From positions 1 through 54,083 of the forward strand of contig JAOBWM010000133.1 of the NCBI GenBank assembly GCA_025463365.1: 54,083 nt of DNA, written 5' to 3'. Below are positions 11,610-20,341 of the stretch, piece by piece (the first letter of the stretch is position 1; every line of letters begins with the position of its first letter). The notes below the pieces were generated by a model that had not been told where the DNA came from, did not search any database, and was given only the letters and a program-made list of their open reading frames with translations. This DNA is from Acidimicrobiales bacterium (GTDB lineage: Bacteria; Actinomycetota; Acidimicrobiia; Acidimicrobiales; Iamiaceae). Position numbers and translations under genes: made by a program.

Positions 11610-13472
11610 ATGGGTGCGGTCGACGGCGAGCAGCGAGTGGTGCGGGTGCTGCCCGACGTCGTGGGGATCGACAAGGAGTTCGACTACCTCGTGCCCGAAG
11701 GCGTCGACGTGCACATCGGCGACGTGGTGCGCATCCAGCTGGGTGGGCGGCGCGTCGGGGGCTGGGTGACCGGGCTCGACGTCGAGCCCGCGGCAGGGGT
11801 CGCTCTCCGGCCCCTTGCAAGGGTCAGCGGCCGGGGCCCGGCGCCGGAGCTGATCGAGCTCGCCGGCTGGGCCGCCTGGCGGTGGGCGGGCCGGCGCGCC
11901 CACCTCCTGCGCACGGCGTCGCCGCCTGGGGTCGTCCGATCCCTGCGGTTGGGTCCCGACGACGCGGTGGTGACCGCACCACGTCCCGAGGCTGAACACG
12001 GTGCTCCGCCCGACGGGAGCGGAGCGGGGTGGATCGACGAGGCCCTCTCGTCTGCGCACGGGGTGCTCCGCCTGCCCCCGGGTGCCGACCGGTATCCGCT
12101 GGTCCTCGAGGCCGGGCGTCGCCCCGGCATCACCCTCGTGCTGTGCCCCTCGGTCGCCGATGCCCAGGTCTTGGGCAGGCGGCTGCGGCGTGACGGCGTG
12201 CGCACCGCGATCGTGGCCCACGATGGACCCGGCGCGGCAGCGACGGGGGAGTGGGCCCACGCCGCATCGGGCCGGGCGCAGGTGGTGGTCGGGGCTCGTG
12301 CTGCCGCCTGGGCGCCGGCACCCGATCTGGGCCGTGTCGTGGTGCTCGACGAGCACGACGAGGTGTACCAGCAGGAGCAGACGCCCACCTGGCACGCCCG
12401 CGACGTGGCGGTCGAGCGAGCCGGGCGCGCCAGCGTCCCGTGCCTCCTGGTGTCGCCGTGCCCGAGCCTCGAAGCGCTGGCGTGGGGCGACCTCGTCACG
12501 GTCGACCGGGGGACCGAACGGGCGGGATGGCCGCGCACCGAGGTCGTCGACCAGCGCGACCTCGACCCCGGACTCGGCCCGCTGTTCTCGCCGGCCCTGG
12601 TGGAGCTGGTGCGCGGCGAGGGGCGCGTCGTGTGCGTCCTGAACCGCACCGGCCGGGCCCGGCTGCTGGCGTGCGCCGCCTGCTCCACGCTCGCTCGCTG
12701 CGAGGTCTGCGATGCCGCGGTGTCCCTCGAGGAGCCCGCTGGGGGCCCCGAGGACGAGGCAGGGTCTGGGTCCGGACCGGGCCCGGAGCTGGTGTGCGGC
12801 CGGTGCGGGACCCGCCGGCCGGTGGTGTGCCTCCACTGCCACGCGTCGCGGTTCAAGAACCTGCGGCTCGGCGTGAGCCGGGCGCGCGAGGAGCTCGAGG
12901 TGTTGGCGGGGCGGGCCGTGGTCGAGGTCACCGCGGCTGCCGAGGTCGACGACGCCACCCTGGCCGAGGCCCCGTTGCTGATCGGCACCGAGGCGGTGCT
13001 CCACCGGGTGGCTCGGGCCGACTCGGTGGCGTTCCTCGACTTCGACCAGGAGCTGCTCTCCACCCGCTACCGGGCGTCGGAGCAGGCGATGGCGATGCTG
13101 GCCCGTGCCGCCCGGCTCGTGCGCCGAGGCGCCGACGGGAGAGGTCGCCTCCTGGTGCAGACCCGCACGCCGGATCACCAGGTGCTCGTGGCGACCCGAG
13201 CCGCTGATCCCGGCCGGCTGGCCGAGACCGAGCGGGCCCTGCGCCCGGTCTTCAACATGCCCCCCGCCGTGGCCATGGCCATCGTCTCGGGCCAGGCTGC
13301 TCCGGACTTCATGGCCGGCTTCGGCCATCCCGATCGGGTCCGGGTCGAAGGCCCGGTGGACGGCGCCTGGCGGCTCCGGGCCCCCGACCACGAGATCCTC
13401 TGCGACGCCCTCGCCGCCGTCTCCCGCCCGGCGGGGCGGCTGCGGATCGAGGTCGATCCCCTTCGCGCCTGA
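11610..13472 (+). CDS. priA: Primosomal protein N' (PriA-like), ATPase-defective form
   Basis: PriA restarts stalled forks by loading the replicative helicase. The 620-residue protein has the N-terminal 3'-end-binding domain (VVRVLPDVVGIDKEFDYLVP). The helicase-like core lacks a P-loop: the region expected to read GxxxxGKT is RLPPGADRY. The Walker B region is altered to VLDEHDEVYQQEQTPTWHARD. Eight cysteines form the two zinc sites (CAACSTLARCEVC and CGRCGTRRPVVCLHC). Loss of the Walker A motif is known for actinobacterial PriA. ATG 11610 is preceded by GGGAGG at a good distance. Confidence 0.9.
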   Translation: MGAVDGEQRVVRVLPDVVGIDKEFDYLVPEGVDVHIGDVVRIQLGGRRVGGWVTGLDVEPAAGVALRPLARVSGRGPAPELIELAGWAAWRWAGRRAHLLRTASPPGVVRSLRLGPDDAVVTAPRPEAEHGAPPDGSGAGWIDEALSSAHGVLRLPPGADRYPLVLEAGRRPGITLVLCPSVADAQVLGRRLRRDGVRTAIVAHDGPGAAATGEWAHAASGRAQVVVGARAAAWAPAPDLGRVVVLDEHDEVYQQEQTPTWHARDVAVERAGRASVPCLLVSPCPSLEALAWGDLVTVDRGTERAGWPRTEVVDQRDLDPGLGPLFSPALVELVRGEGRVVCVLNRTGRARLLACAACSTLARCEVCDAAVSLEEPAGGPEDEAGSGSGPGPELVCGRCGTRRPVVCLHCHASRFKNLRLGVSRAREELEVLAGRAVVEVTAAAEVDDATLAEAPLLIGTEAVLHRVARADSVAFLDFDQELLSTRYRASEQAMAMLARAARLVRRGADGRGRLLVQTRTPDHQVLVATRAADPGRLAETERALRPVFNMPPAVAMAIVSGQAAPDFMAGFGHPDRVRVEGPVDGAWRLRAPDHEILCDALAAVSRPAGRLRIEVDPLRA

Positions 13473-13503
13473 CCGTCGCGCCTGGCCGAGCGGCAAGCTC
13501 GCG

Positions 13504-14520
13504 TCAGCGCAGGAGCTGGTAGTGCCGGGCTCGTTCCACCTCGGGCGTGCGGCCCAGCGACGACCGGGCGCGCAGGGGGATCCGCTCGTCGGCCGCGAGG
13601 GCGGCGGGGGAGATGACCGGCCGATGTCCCATCCAGCGCGCCGGCCCGGCGCGGTTGGCGGCGTACCAGGGCGACGCGAGCTGGGCGAGGTAGCCCCGCT
13701 CGGGGGTCGAGCCATCGCAGCCGTAGGCCGTCGGCCAGCCGGACGGGCGGTGGAGCGTGCCGAACACCTTGTCGACGATCATCGACTGGCCGGCGTAGTT
13801 GGTGTTGAAGGCGGCCGGGTCGTCGGCGTGGTGCCAGTGGTGGAAGTGCGGACTCGCGACCAGCCATTCGAGGGGGCCGAGGCGCACGTTCCAGTTGGCG
13901 TGCACGAAGAGGCCCTGGAACCGTCGAACGACGAAGTGGCCCATGAGCATGGGCAGGCCGAAGCCGAGGGCGAACATCGGGAGCGCCACCGAGGAGCGGG
14001 CGAAGGTCTGATCGAGCGGGTGCCGACGGTTCGGGGCCAGCCAGTCCATGGTCGGTGAGCTGTGGTGGACCCGGTGGAACCGCCACAGGAACGGGATCTC
14101 GTGGGACAGGCGGTGGCCCCAGTATCCGAAGACCTCAGCCAGCACGAGCCCGAGGATCCACGTGGCCCACTCGGGTCCGTGGTGCACGGCCCGCGGGATC
14201 ACATCGGGCGTGGCGCCCTGCACGAACGGCAGGGCCACGAAGACCACCGCGACGAGGCCGGCGGCGGCGAGGATCTCGTCGACGACGAAGTGGGCGGCGT
14301 CGGTGACCCCGCCGGTCCGCCGGATGGCCGGGGGCTGCTCGTGGACCGGCCGCCAGCGCTCGATGGTGGTGAAGACGGCCCCCAGGACCACGAGCCCGAC
14401 GGCGATGTCGGGCCGCAGCCGGCAGCACACGACGAAGGCGACGAGGGCGACGAGCGCCGAACCGGCAGCGCCTCCTCTCGATCCCGCCGAACCCGCCGAA
14501 GCCGCACGTGGTCCGTCCAT
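13504..14520 (-). CDS. Sterol desaturase / fatty acid hydroxylase family membrane protein
   Basis: This is an integral membrane di-iron oxygenase family member of 338 residues. The three histidine clusters are HRLSH, HRVHHS and HFHHWHH. Several hydrophobic segments surround them (about 20-55, 75-100, 120-140, 190-215). The start ATG at 14520 is favoured by GGGAGG 6 nt upstream. The substrate (sterol, fatty acid, carotenoid or ether lipid) cannot be assigned. A CYP51 is encoded 40 kb away, but that alone does not show a sterol pathway. TAACGT at 14554-14549 on the minus strand is a possible -10. Confidence 0.88.
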   Translation of the reverse strand: MDGPRAASAGSAGSRGGAAGSALVALVAFVVCCRLRPDIAVGLVVLGAVFTTIERWRPVHEQPPAIRRTGGVTDAAHFVVDEILAAAGLVAVVFVALPFVQGATPDVIPRAVHHGPEWATWILGLVLAEVFGYWGHRLSHEIPFLWRFHRVHHSSPTMDWLAPNRRHPLDQTFARSSVALPMFALGFGLPMLMGHFVVRRFQGLFVHANWNVRLGPLEWLVASPHFHHWHHADDPAAFNTNYAGQSMIVDKVFGTLHRPSGWPTAYGCDGSTPERGYLAQLASPWYAANRAGPARWMGHRPVISPAALAADERIPLRARSSLGRTPEVERARHYQLLR

Positions 14521-14624
14521 GAGCACCTCCCGCATCGGTGGAGCACCGACGTTATCGGTGGTGCTCAGCCGGTTTCGGTCACCTCGGCTGGTTGCCGGCC
14601 GGTCAGCGAGCGGTGGACGGTGCG

Positions 14625-15446
14625 TCAGGTCGGTGGGTCGATCAGGAGCTGGCCGTCGGTGACGGTCACCGCGGTGCCCGATAGCACGACCCGGTCGTCG
14701 CCCTCGACCCGCATGCCGACGACACCGCCGCGGATCGATGCCTGGGAGCCGGTGAAGCTCGTCCGTCCGGTCCGCTCGGCCAGCCAGGGACCGATCACGC
14801 AGTGGGCCGAGCCGGTCACCGGATCCTCGGCGATGCCGGCGCCCGGCGCGAAGAGGCGGCAGACCGAGTCGAAGGCGGCGTCGGGGCCATCGGCCGCGCC
14901 GGTCGTGTCCGCGACCAGCAGGCAGTGCCCACCGAGCGCGCCCAGCCGTGCCTCGTCGGGTCGGGCGGCGCGCACGTCGTCGCCGTCGGGCACCTCGAGC
15001 AGGAGCCAGTCACCTCGCCGGCGCAGGGCGACCAGGCGCTCGGGCGCAAGCCCTACCGCGCTCGCCCAGTCCTCGTCGGCCGGGAACGGGACGACCGCGT
15101 CGAGCGGCTTGGCCGGGAAGTCCATCTCGATGGACCCGTCGGCACCGGGCGTGCACGTGAGCAGCCCGCTGTGCGTGTGGAACCGTCCGGCTCCGCCCAG
15201 CACGTGGGCGCTGGCGAGGGTGGCGTGCCCGCACAGCTCCACCTCGGTGGTGGGCGTGAACCACCGCAGGTCGAAGCTGCCGTCGTCGCGGGGCACCACG
15301 AACGCCGTCTCCGACAGGTTCACCTCGGCGGCGACCGCCTGCATCCACGCCTCGGGTGCCGCCCGGTCGAGGCGGCAGACCCCGGCCGGATTGCCGGAGA
15401 ACGGGCGGTCGGTGAACGAGTCGACGATCGTCAGCGGAACAGCCAT
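14625..15446 (-). CDS. PhzF family isomerase/epimerase
   Basis: The 273-residue protein has the PhzF family hallmarks. These are the opening IVDSFTDRPFSGNPAGVC with the conserved GNPAGV, catalytic Glu in NLSETAFV, RWFTPTTEVELCGHATLA, and the second-half counterpart EDPVTGSAHC. The fold is two pseudo-symmetric diaminopimelate-epimerase-like domains. Family members isomerise small metabolites, and the substrate here is unknown. The start is ATG 15446, which places VDSF near residue 8; an upstream in-frame start would add 11 atypical residues. Confidence 0.88.
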   Translation of the reverse strand: MAVPLTIVDSFTDRPFSGNPAGVCRLDRAAPEAWMQAVAAEVNLSETAFVVPRDDGSFDLRWFTPTTEVELCGHATLASAHVLGGAGRFHTHSGLLTCTPGADGSIEMDFPAKPLDAVVPFPADEDWASAVGLAPERLVALRRRGDWLLLEVPDGDDVRAARPDEARLGALGGHCLLVADTTGAADGPDAAFDSVCRLFAPGAGIAEDPVTGSAHCVIGPWLAERTGRTSFTGSQASIRGGVVGMRVEGDDRVVLSGTAVTVTDGQLLIDPPT

Positions 15447-15530
15447 GGCGGCGACCGTAGGCCGACCGCACCGCGCCATCCCACGACCTTTTCTGTGCGA
15501 AGCGACCGCTGGGGCCCCTCCACCTGCGGC

Positions 15531-16076
15531 TCAGGAGGGGGCGATGGTGGGCGGGGGCCAGGCCTGACGGCGGGCTTCGTACAGGGCGATCGATGCGGCG
15601 ACGGCCACGTTGAGCGACCCGATCCGGCCGAGTTGCGGGATGAACGCCAGGGCGTCGGCGCCGTCGAGCACGGCCTTGGTGAGGCCGCGGTCCTCGTGGC
15701 CGAGGGCGAGGCAGACGGCTGGGCCGAGGTCGACCTCATGGATCGCCGCCGCCTCGTCGGCCAGCTCGATGCCGACCAGCCGGTACCCGGCAGCCTTGGC
15801 CGCGGCGACCGCGGCGGCCGATTCCTCGACGCGGTGGAACGTGAGGAAGCGCTCGGAGCCCATGGCGGTCTTGCCGGCGGCCGACGAATCCGGGGCGGGC
15901 GTCTGGCCGCACAGCCAGATGTCGTCGACGCGCATGGCGGCCGCCGTGCGCAGGATCGAACCGAGGTTGACGGGGGTGGCCACCGAGTCGAGGAGCAGGG
16001 CGACCTTGCCCGGCGCCCGTCGGCGCCAGTCGCGGTGCAGGCGCTTCAGGTCGGTGCTGCCGAGGTTGCGGCTCAC
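15531..16076 (-). CDS. SpoU/TrmH family RNA 2'-O-methyltransferase
   Basis: This is a SPOUT methyltransferase that adds a methyl group to an RNA ribose 2'-OH. The 181-residue domain contains motif 1 (NLGSILRTAAAM), motif 2 (LALGHEDRGL) and motif 3 (GSLNVAVAASIALYEA), which form the trefoil knot for SAM. Its size is that of a catalytic domain with a short basic N-terminus (LKRLHRDWRRR), closer to TrmH/TrmL than RlmB. The GTG at 16076 overlaps the stop of the upstream methyltransferase (GTGA), so the two RNA-modifying enzymes are co-translated. Confidence 0.88.
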   Translation of the reverse strand: MSRNLGSTDLKRLHRDWRRRAPGKVALLLDSVATPVNLGSILRTAAAMRVDDIWLCGQTPAPDSSAAGKTAMGSERFLTFHRVEESAAAVAAAKAAGYRLVGIELADEAAAIHEVDLGPAVCLALGHEDRGLTKAVLDGADALAFIPQLGRIGSLNVAVAASIALYEARRQAWPPPTIAPS

Positions 16077-16765
16077 GCGGAGGGCTCCGGATCGTTCGTG
16101 GGGGAGTTGCTGGACGCGGTCGAGGGTCTGGTCGAGGTCGCGGCGGCCACGGCGAGGACCCGGTAGCCGGCGCGGGAGGCGAGCCGCTCGGTCGGCCAAC
16201 CCTCGGCGCCGAGCCAGCGCTCGAGCGAATCGGCGCCCAGGTGCTTGTGGACCACCAGCGCGGCCTGGCCGCCGGGGGAGCGGAGGGCGTCGAGCCAGCG
16301 GCGCAGCAGGTCGTGCAGCGCGGCCTTGCCGACCCGGATCGGCGGGTTCGACCAGACCTGGTCCACCACCAGGTCCTCGGGCACCTCATCGGGGGCGACG
16401 ACGCGGACCTGCCCCCCGACGCCGTTGGCATCCGCGTTGGCCCGGCACAGGTCGCGGGCCCGTTCGTTCACGTCGACGGCCCACACGGTCGCGTCGGGGC
16501 CGCCGCGGAGGGCGAGCGCCACGGTGATCGGCCCGTAGCCACATCCGACGTCGACCAGCACGCCCCCCTCGGTCACGGGCGGTCCGTCGGCGAGGAGGGC
16601 GCGGGTACCGGGATCGACGCGGTCGCCGGAGAAGACGCCGGCGTCGGTGGCCAGCGTGACCAGGCGTCCCTCCGACAGGATCAGCTCGACGGTGGCGGGC
16701 GACGAGGCCGCTCCCGGGTCGGCCGTGAAGTAGTGGTCGGGCCGGTCGGGCTGTGGGGAGGGCAC
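16073..16765 (-). CDS. RsmC-like class I SAM-dependent methyltransferase
   Basis: The 230-residue protein opens with HYFTADPGAASSP and has the SAM-binding VLVDVGCGYGPITVALA. It also has the NPP[I/F] motif (VWSNPPIRVGK) typical of RsmC/RlmG enzymes that methylate the exocyclic amine of guanine in rRNA. A hydrophilic Ser/Thr/Pro tail follows. The exact rRNA site is not deducible. The start GTG 16765 lies 7 nt after a -10-like TACCGT, so the transcript may be leaderless. The transcript diverges from def, with the two -10 elements overlapping. Confidence 0.85.
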   Translation of the reverse strand: MPSPQPDRPDHYFTADPGAASSPATVELILSEGRLVTLATDAGVFSGDRVDPGTRALLADGPPVTEGGVLVDVGCGYGPITVALALRGGPDATVWAVDVNERARDLCRANADANGVGGQVRVVAPDEVPEDLVVDQVWSNPPIRVGKAALHDLLRRWLDALRSPGGQAALVVHKHLGADSLERWLGAEGWPTERLASRAGYRVLAVAAATSTRPSTASSNSPTNDPEPSA

Positions 16766-16772
16766 CGTGGCG

Positions 16773-16782
16773 ACGGTAGCCT
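16773..16782. promoter_or_regulatory. Overlapping divergent -10 elements (RsmC-like gene / def)
   Basis: ACGGTAGCCT reads TAGCCT on the plus strand (16777-16782), 7 nt before the def ATG. It reads TACCGT on the minus strand (16778-16773), 7 nt before the methyltransferase GTG. The two hexamers share the central TA. Both would yield leaderless mRNAs. No -35 stands out on either side. Confidence 0.5.
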
Positions 16783-16789
16783 GGCACCC

Positions 16790-17338
16790 ATGTCTGGCTC
16801 GGCCCCCTACGAGATCCGCGTCATCGGAGATCCGGTGCTGAAGCAGCGCGCCGCCGACGTGACCGACATCGACGGCAAGCTCGTCCGCCTGGCCGGCGAC
16901 ATGGTGGAGACCATGTACGACGCTCCCGGCCTCGGCCTGGCCGCGCCGCAGGTCGGCGTGCAGCGACGCCTGTTCGTGTGGGACCTCAACGACGGCACCG
17001 GCGCCCACACCATGATCAACCCGCTGATCGTCGAGTCCGACGGCGAGTGGACCTACGAGGAGGGTTGCCTCTCGGTGCCCGGCCTGTCCTGGGAGATCAC
17101 CCGACCCAACCGGGTCCACGTCGTGGGCCGGGACCTCGAGGGCAACGAGGTCTCCATCGAGGCGTCGGAGCTCGAGGGCCGCATGTTCCAGCACGAGCTC
17201 GACCACCTCGACGGCATCCTGCTCGTGGAGCGTCTCGACGAGGAGCAGGCCAAGCAGGCCCGGCGCCAGGTGCGCGACCTCATGCTGGGCTTCGCGGCCG
17301 AGCCGGCGGTGCCCCGCCGCGGGCTCACCCTCCGCTAG
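16790..17338 (+). CDS. def: Peptide deformylase
   Basis: Def removes the formyl group from nascent protein N-termini. The 182-residue protein has all three metal and active-site motifs: GLGLAAPQVG, EGCLSVPG (metal Cys) and QHELDHLDG (two His ligands and catalytic Glu). The C-terminal extension (EEQAKQARRQVRDLML) is ordinary. ATG 16790 is next to a -10-like element, suggesting leaderless initiation. It is followed 10 nt later by fmt, so the formylation and deformylation genes are adjacent. Confidence 0.96.
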   Translation: MSGSAPYEIRVIGDPVLKQRAADVTDIDGKLVRLAGDMVETMYDAPGLGLAAPQVGVQRRLFVWDLNDGTGAHTMINPLIVESDGEWTYEEGCLSVPGLSWEITRPNRVHVVGRDLEGNEVSIEASELEGRMFQHELDHLDGILLVERLDEEQAKQARRQVRDLMLGFAAEPAVPRRGLTLR

Positions 17339-17348
17339 CCCGCCTTCG

Positions 17349-18281
17349 ATGACCGAGACCGATTCGGCGCCGCTCCCGGCGCCCCCCGCCAACCCGCGCC
17401 GCCTCGTCTTCCTCGGGACGCCGGCGATGGCCGTGCCACCGCTGGAGGCCTTGTTCGATGCCGGGTTCGATGTCGCCCTCGTGGTCACCGGCGCCGACAA
17501 GCGCCGCGGTCGGCGCTCCGAACCCACGGCCACGCCCGTGAAGCTGGCCGCCCTGGCCCGCGGGGTCCCGGTGTCACACGACGTGCAGGATGCCCTGTCC
17601 GTGGGAGCCGATCTGGGCGTGGTCGTCGCGTACGGCAGCATCCTCCGTCGTCCGATCCTCGAGGCGCTCCCGATGGTCAACCTCCACTTCTCGTTGCTGC
17701 CACGGTGGCGCGGCGCGGCGCCGGTGGAGCGGGCGATCCTCGCCGGTGACGAGCGCACCGGCGTGTGCGTCATGGCCGTGGAGGAAGGGCTCGACACCGG
17801 TGGCGTCTACGCCTGCAACGAGGTGGCGGTCCGTCGGACGAGCACGGCCGACGAGCTCGGCACGCAGCTGAGCCAGATCGGGGCCGGGTTGCTGGTCACG
17901 ACCCTGCGCGAAGGGCTGGGCACCCCCGAGCCGCAGGTGGGCGAAGCGACCTATGCGGCCAAGATCGGTCCCGATGACCTCCGCCTCGACTGGACGGGAA
18001 GTGCGGCTGACGCCGTTCGGGTCGTGCGGGTGGGCGGGGCGTGGACCACGTTCCGCGACAAGCGACTGAAGGTGCACGCGGCCCGGGTGTGGCCCGATGA
18101 CGGCCCCGCTCGGGCGCCCGGCGAGATCGAAGGCGATCGCGTGGCCACCTCGTCGGGGCTCGTGCAGCTCATCGAGGTCCAGCCCGAGGGCCGCGCTCGC
18201 GTCCCTTTCGCGGCGTGGGCCAACGGCGCTCGGCCAGCACCTGGTGAGCGCCTTGGCGAGTCACCGGAGACGTCTCCCTGA
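17349..18281 (+). CDS. fmt: Methionyl-tRNA formyltransferase
   Basis: Fmt transfers a formyl group from 10-formyl-THF to initiator Met-tRNA. The 310 residues comprise the Rossmann-like catalytic domain and a C-terminal OB-like domain (from about 205). VFLGTPAMAVPPLEAL opens the catalytic domain, VVAYGSIL sits near the active site, and NLHFSLLPRWRGAAPV is the signature with catalytic Asn/His. It has a short Pro-rich N-terminal extension. The TGA shares its last A with the ATG of rsmB, so the genes are coupled. Confidence 0.95.
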   Translation: MTETDSAPLPAPPANPRRLVFLGTPAMAVPPLEALFDAGFDVALVVTGADKRRGRRSEPTATPVKLAALARGVPVSHDVQDALSVGADLGVVVAYGSILRRPILEALPMVNLHFSLLPRWRGAAPVERAILAGDERTGVCVMAVEEGLDTGGVYACNEVAVRRTSTADELGTQLSQIGAGLLVTTLREGLGTPEPQVGEATYAAKIGPDDLRLDWTGSAADAVRVVRVGGAWTTFRDKRLKVHAARVWPDDGPARAPGEIEGDRVATSSGLVQLIEVQPEGRARVPFAAWANGARPAPGERLGESPETSP

Positions 18282-19555
18282 TGGGCGCGCCTGGCCGAAG
18301 CGGTCGCCGGCCCGCGCCCCGCCGCGATGCCCCGCGCCGAGGTGCCCCGGCGTCCGAGGGAGCGCCGTCGTCGCCGGCCATGCCGCGTCGGGACGCCCGA
18401 CGCACGGCGGTCGAGGCGCTGGTGCGCATCGATCGCGACGGCGCCTACGCCAACCTCGTGCTCCCCAAGCTGCTGGCCAAGAGCGGCCTGCCGGACCGAG
18501 ACCGGGCATTCGCCACCGAGTTGGTCTACGGCACCACGCGGCATCGGCGGGCCTGCGACTGGTTCGTCGACCGCTACGCGCTCGGGGACCTCGACCCCAC
18601 GGTCCGCGCCGCGCTGCGCATCGGCACCTACCAGCTGCGGGTGCTCGGCACGCCGCCGCACGCCGCGGTGTCGGCCACCGTCGAGGTCGTTCCGCGCAAG
18701 GCGCGCGGCCTGGTCAACGCCGTGCTCCGCAAGATCGCCGATGCCGAGGACGCCTGGCCCTCCGATGGCGTGCGCCTCAGCTACCCCGACTGGATCGTCG
18801 AGCGTCTCACCGCAGACCTGGGACACGACCGGGCCCATGCGGCGCTGGTGTCGATGAACAGCGCGGCGTCGGCCACCGAGCGCGACGACGGCTACATCCA
18901 GGACCAGGCCTCGCAGTGGGTGGCCGCTGCCGTCGGCGCCCGTGCCGGCGAGCGCGTGCTCGACCTGTGCGCGGCACCGGGAGGGAAGGCGACGGCCATG
19001 GCGGCCACGGGCGCCACCGTGGTGGCATCGGACTCTCGGGTGGGAAGGGTCGGGCTGGTCGTCGACAACGCGGCCCGGCTCCACTTCGACCGGGGCGCCC
19101 TTCAGCCGGTGGCGGCCGACGGGACCGCGCCCCCGTTCGCGGCCCACGCCTTCGCACGCGTGCTGGTCGATGCTCCGTGCTCCGGCCTCGGGTCGCTGCG
19201 ACGGCGCCCCGATGCCCGTTGGCGGATCGACGCGGCCGCACCCGAACGGCTCGCCCTGCTCCAAGCCCGGCTCCTCGGCGCGGCTGCCGGTCTCGTGACC
19301 CCGGGCGGCCGGCTCGTCTACTCCGTCTGCACGCTGACGGTGGCCGAGACCACCTCGGTCGCCGATGCGTTCACCGCCGCGCATGCGGGCTGGACCACGA
19401 TCCCGGTGGAGGACCTGGCGCTCGATCCGGCGTGGGAGCCGTGGGGGAGCGGTGCGCTGCTGCTGCCCCAGTCGGCCGCCACGGACGGGATGGCCCTGTT
19501 CGCGTGGACCGCTCCGGCCGCAGGCGGCCAGGAGCAGGGCGGCGATCACCGATGA
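18281..19555 (+). CDS. rsmB: 16S rRNA (cytosine-5) methyltransferase RsmB (Sun)
   Basis: RsmB makes m5C967 (E. coli numbering) in 16S rRNA. The 424-residue protein has an Arg/Pro-rich N-terminal extension (about 1-35) and a NusB-like RNA-binding domain (about 36-170: RRTAVEALVRIDRDGAYAN). The Rossmann domain has LDLCAAPGGKA, VLVDAPCSGLGSLRRRPDARW (motif IV Cys) and YSVCTLT (motif VI catalytic Cys). It is coupled to fmt at its start and to mog at its end (ATGA). Confidence 0.95.
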   Translation: MGAPGRSGRRPAPRRDAPRRGAPASEGAPSSPAMPRRDARRTAVEALVRIDRDGAYANLVLPKLLAKSGLPDRDRAFATELVYGTTRHRRACDWFVDRYALGDLDPTVRAALRIGTYQLRVLGTPPHAAVSATVEVVPRKARGLVNAVLRKIADAEDAWPSDGVRLSYPDWIVERLTADLGHDRAHAALVSMNSAASATERDDGYIQDQASQWVAAAVGARAGERVLDLCAAPGGKATAMAATGATVVASDSRVGRVGLVVDNAARLHFDRGALQPVAADGTAPPFAAHAFARVLVDAPCSGLGSLRRRPDARWRIDAAAPERLALLQARLLGAAAGLVTPGGRLVYSVCTLTVAETTSVADAFTAAHAGWTTIPVEDLALDPAWEPWGSGALLLPQSAATDGMALFAWTAPAAGGQEQGGDHR

Positions 19556-20058
19556 CGACCGAACCCGCGATCCCGGGCGACCCGCCGCCTTCGCGGTGGC
19601 TTGCCCGGGTCGTGGTCGTGTCCGACGGGGTGGCCGACGGCTCTCGGGAAGATCGCGGCGGACCTGCGTTGCGGGCCGCGCTGGAGGCGGCCGGGGCGAC
19701 CGTCGAGGTCGTGGTGGTGTCGCCCGACGGCGTCGAGGCGGTTGCCGACACGCTGAAGGCGCAGGCTGCGGGGTTCGATGGGCTGATCGTCACCACCGGC
19801 GGCACCGGATTCGGCCCGCGGGACCTCACCCCCGAAGGCACCCGCCGCGTGATCGATCGAGAGGCACCGGGCCTGGCCGAGGCGATGCGCCTGGTCAACC
19901 CCCTCGGCCGGCTCTCCCGAGGCATCGCCGGGAGCCTGGGTGGCACGCTCGTGCTCAACGTGCCGGGGTCGCCGAAGGGGGCGGTCGAGTGCCTCGACGC
20001 CGTGCTCGACGTCGTCCCCCACGCCCTCGCCCTCCTCGCCGGGCATCGCCCCCACTGA
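19552..20058 (+). CDS. mog: MogA/MoaB family molybdopterin adenylyltransferase-like protein
   Basis: The 168-residue MoCF-biosynthesis domain protein has VVSDGVADGSREDRGGPAL, the GGTGFGPRDLTPEGTR loop, and GSLGGTLVLNVPGSPKGAVECL. The family adenylates molybdopterin before metal insertion. No other molybdenum cofactor gene is adjacent, so the role rests on family membership; a MoaB-like member without this activity is possible. It is the last gene of the def-fmt-rsmB-mog unit. Its start overlaps the rsmB stop (ATGA). Confidence 0.85.
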   Translation: MTTEPAIPGDPPPSRWLARVVVVSDGVADGSREDRGGPALRAALEAAGATVEVVVVSPDGVEAVADTLKAQAAGFDGLIVTTGGTGFGPRDLTPEGTRRVIDREAPGLAEAMRLVNPLGRLSRGIAGSLGGTLVLNVPGSPKGAVECLDAVLDVVPHALALLAGHRPH

Positions 20059-20172
20059 TCGCACCTCCATCGAGCCCTCCCCGCCTTCCGGTCGCGATCG
20101 AAACGGTCGGGGTTGTTCGCGACCGGTCGGCGGTCGTACACTCGCCGACACAACCGAGCCAACAACACGCCT

Positions 20173-20291
20173 CCTCGCGGGGCAGGGTGCAAGTCCCGAC
20201 CGGCGGTACAGCCCGCGAACCCGAGCCCCAGGGCCCGGGCCGATCCGGTGAGACCCCGGAGCCGACGGTGAAAGTCCGGATGAGAGCGAGG
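20173..20291 (+). promoter_or_regulatory. FMN riboswitch (RFN element)
   Basis: The conserved RFN core is present: GGGGCAGGGTGCAAGTCCC, GACCGGCGGTACAGCCCGCGA, GAGCCGACGGTGAAAGTCCG and GATGAGAGCGAGG. Helix P1 pairs CCTCGC (20173-20178) with GCGAGG (20286-20291). It lies upstream of ribD and represses the operon when FMN binds. AGGGTG (20289-20294) can instead pair with CGCCCT (20301-20306), which would open the 3' strand of P1. This is a possible expression platform. No T-tract follows, so translational rather than transcriptional control is likely. Confidence 0.95.
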
Positions 20292-20341
20292 GTGCGCTGT
20301 CGCCCTTGCGCGTCGCGTACCCGTGACCGAACGGATCCCAC

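Noticed and set aside
14062-15567. A 501-codon plus-strand frame over the desaturase and PhzF genes
   Set aside because: The minus strand carries clear His-cluster and PhzF motifs, while the plus frame is low-complexity Ser/Thr/Arg/Pro.
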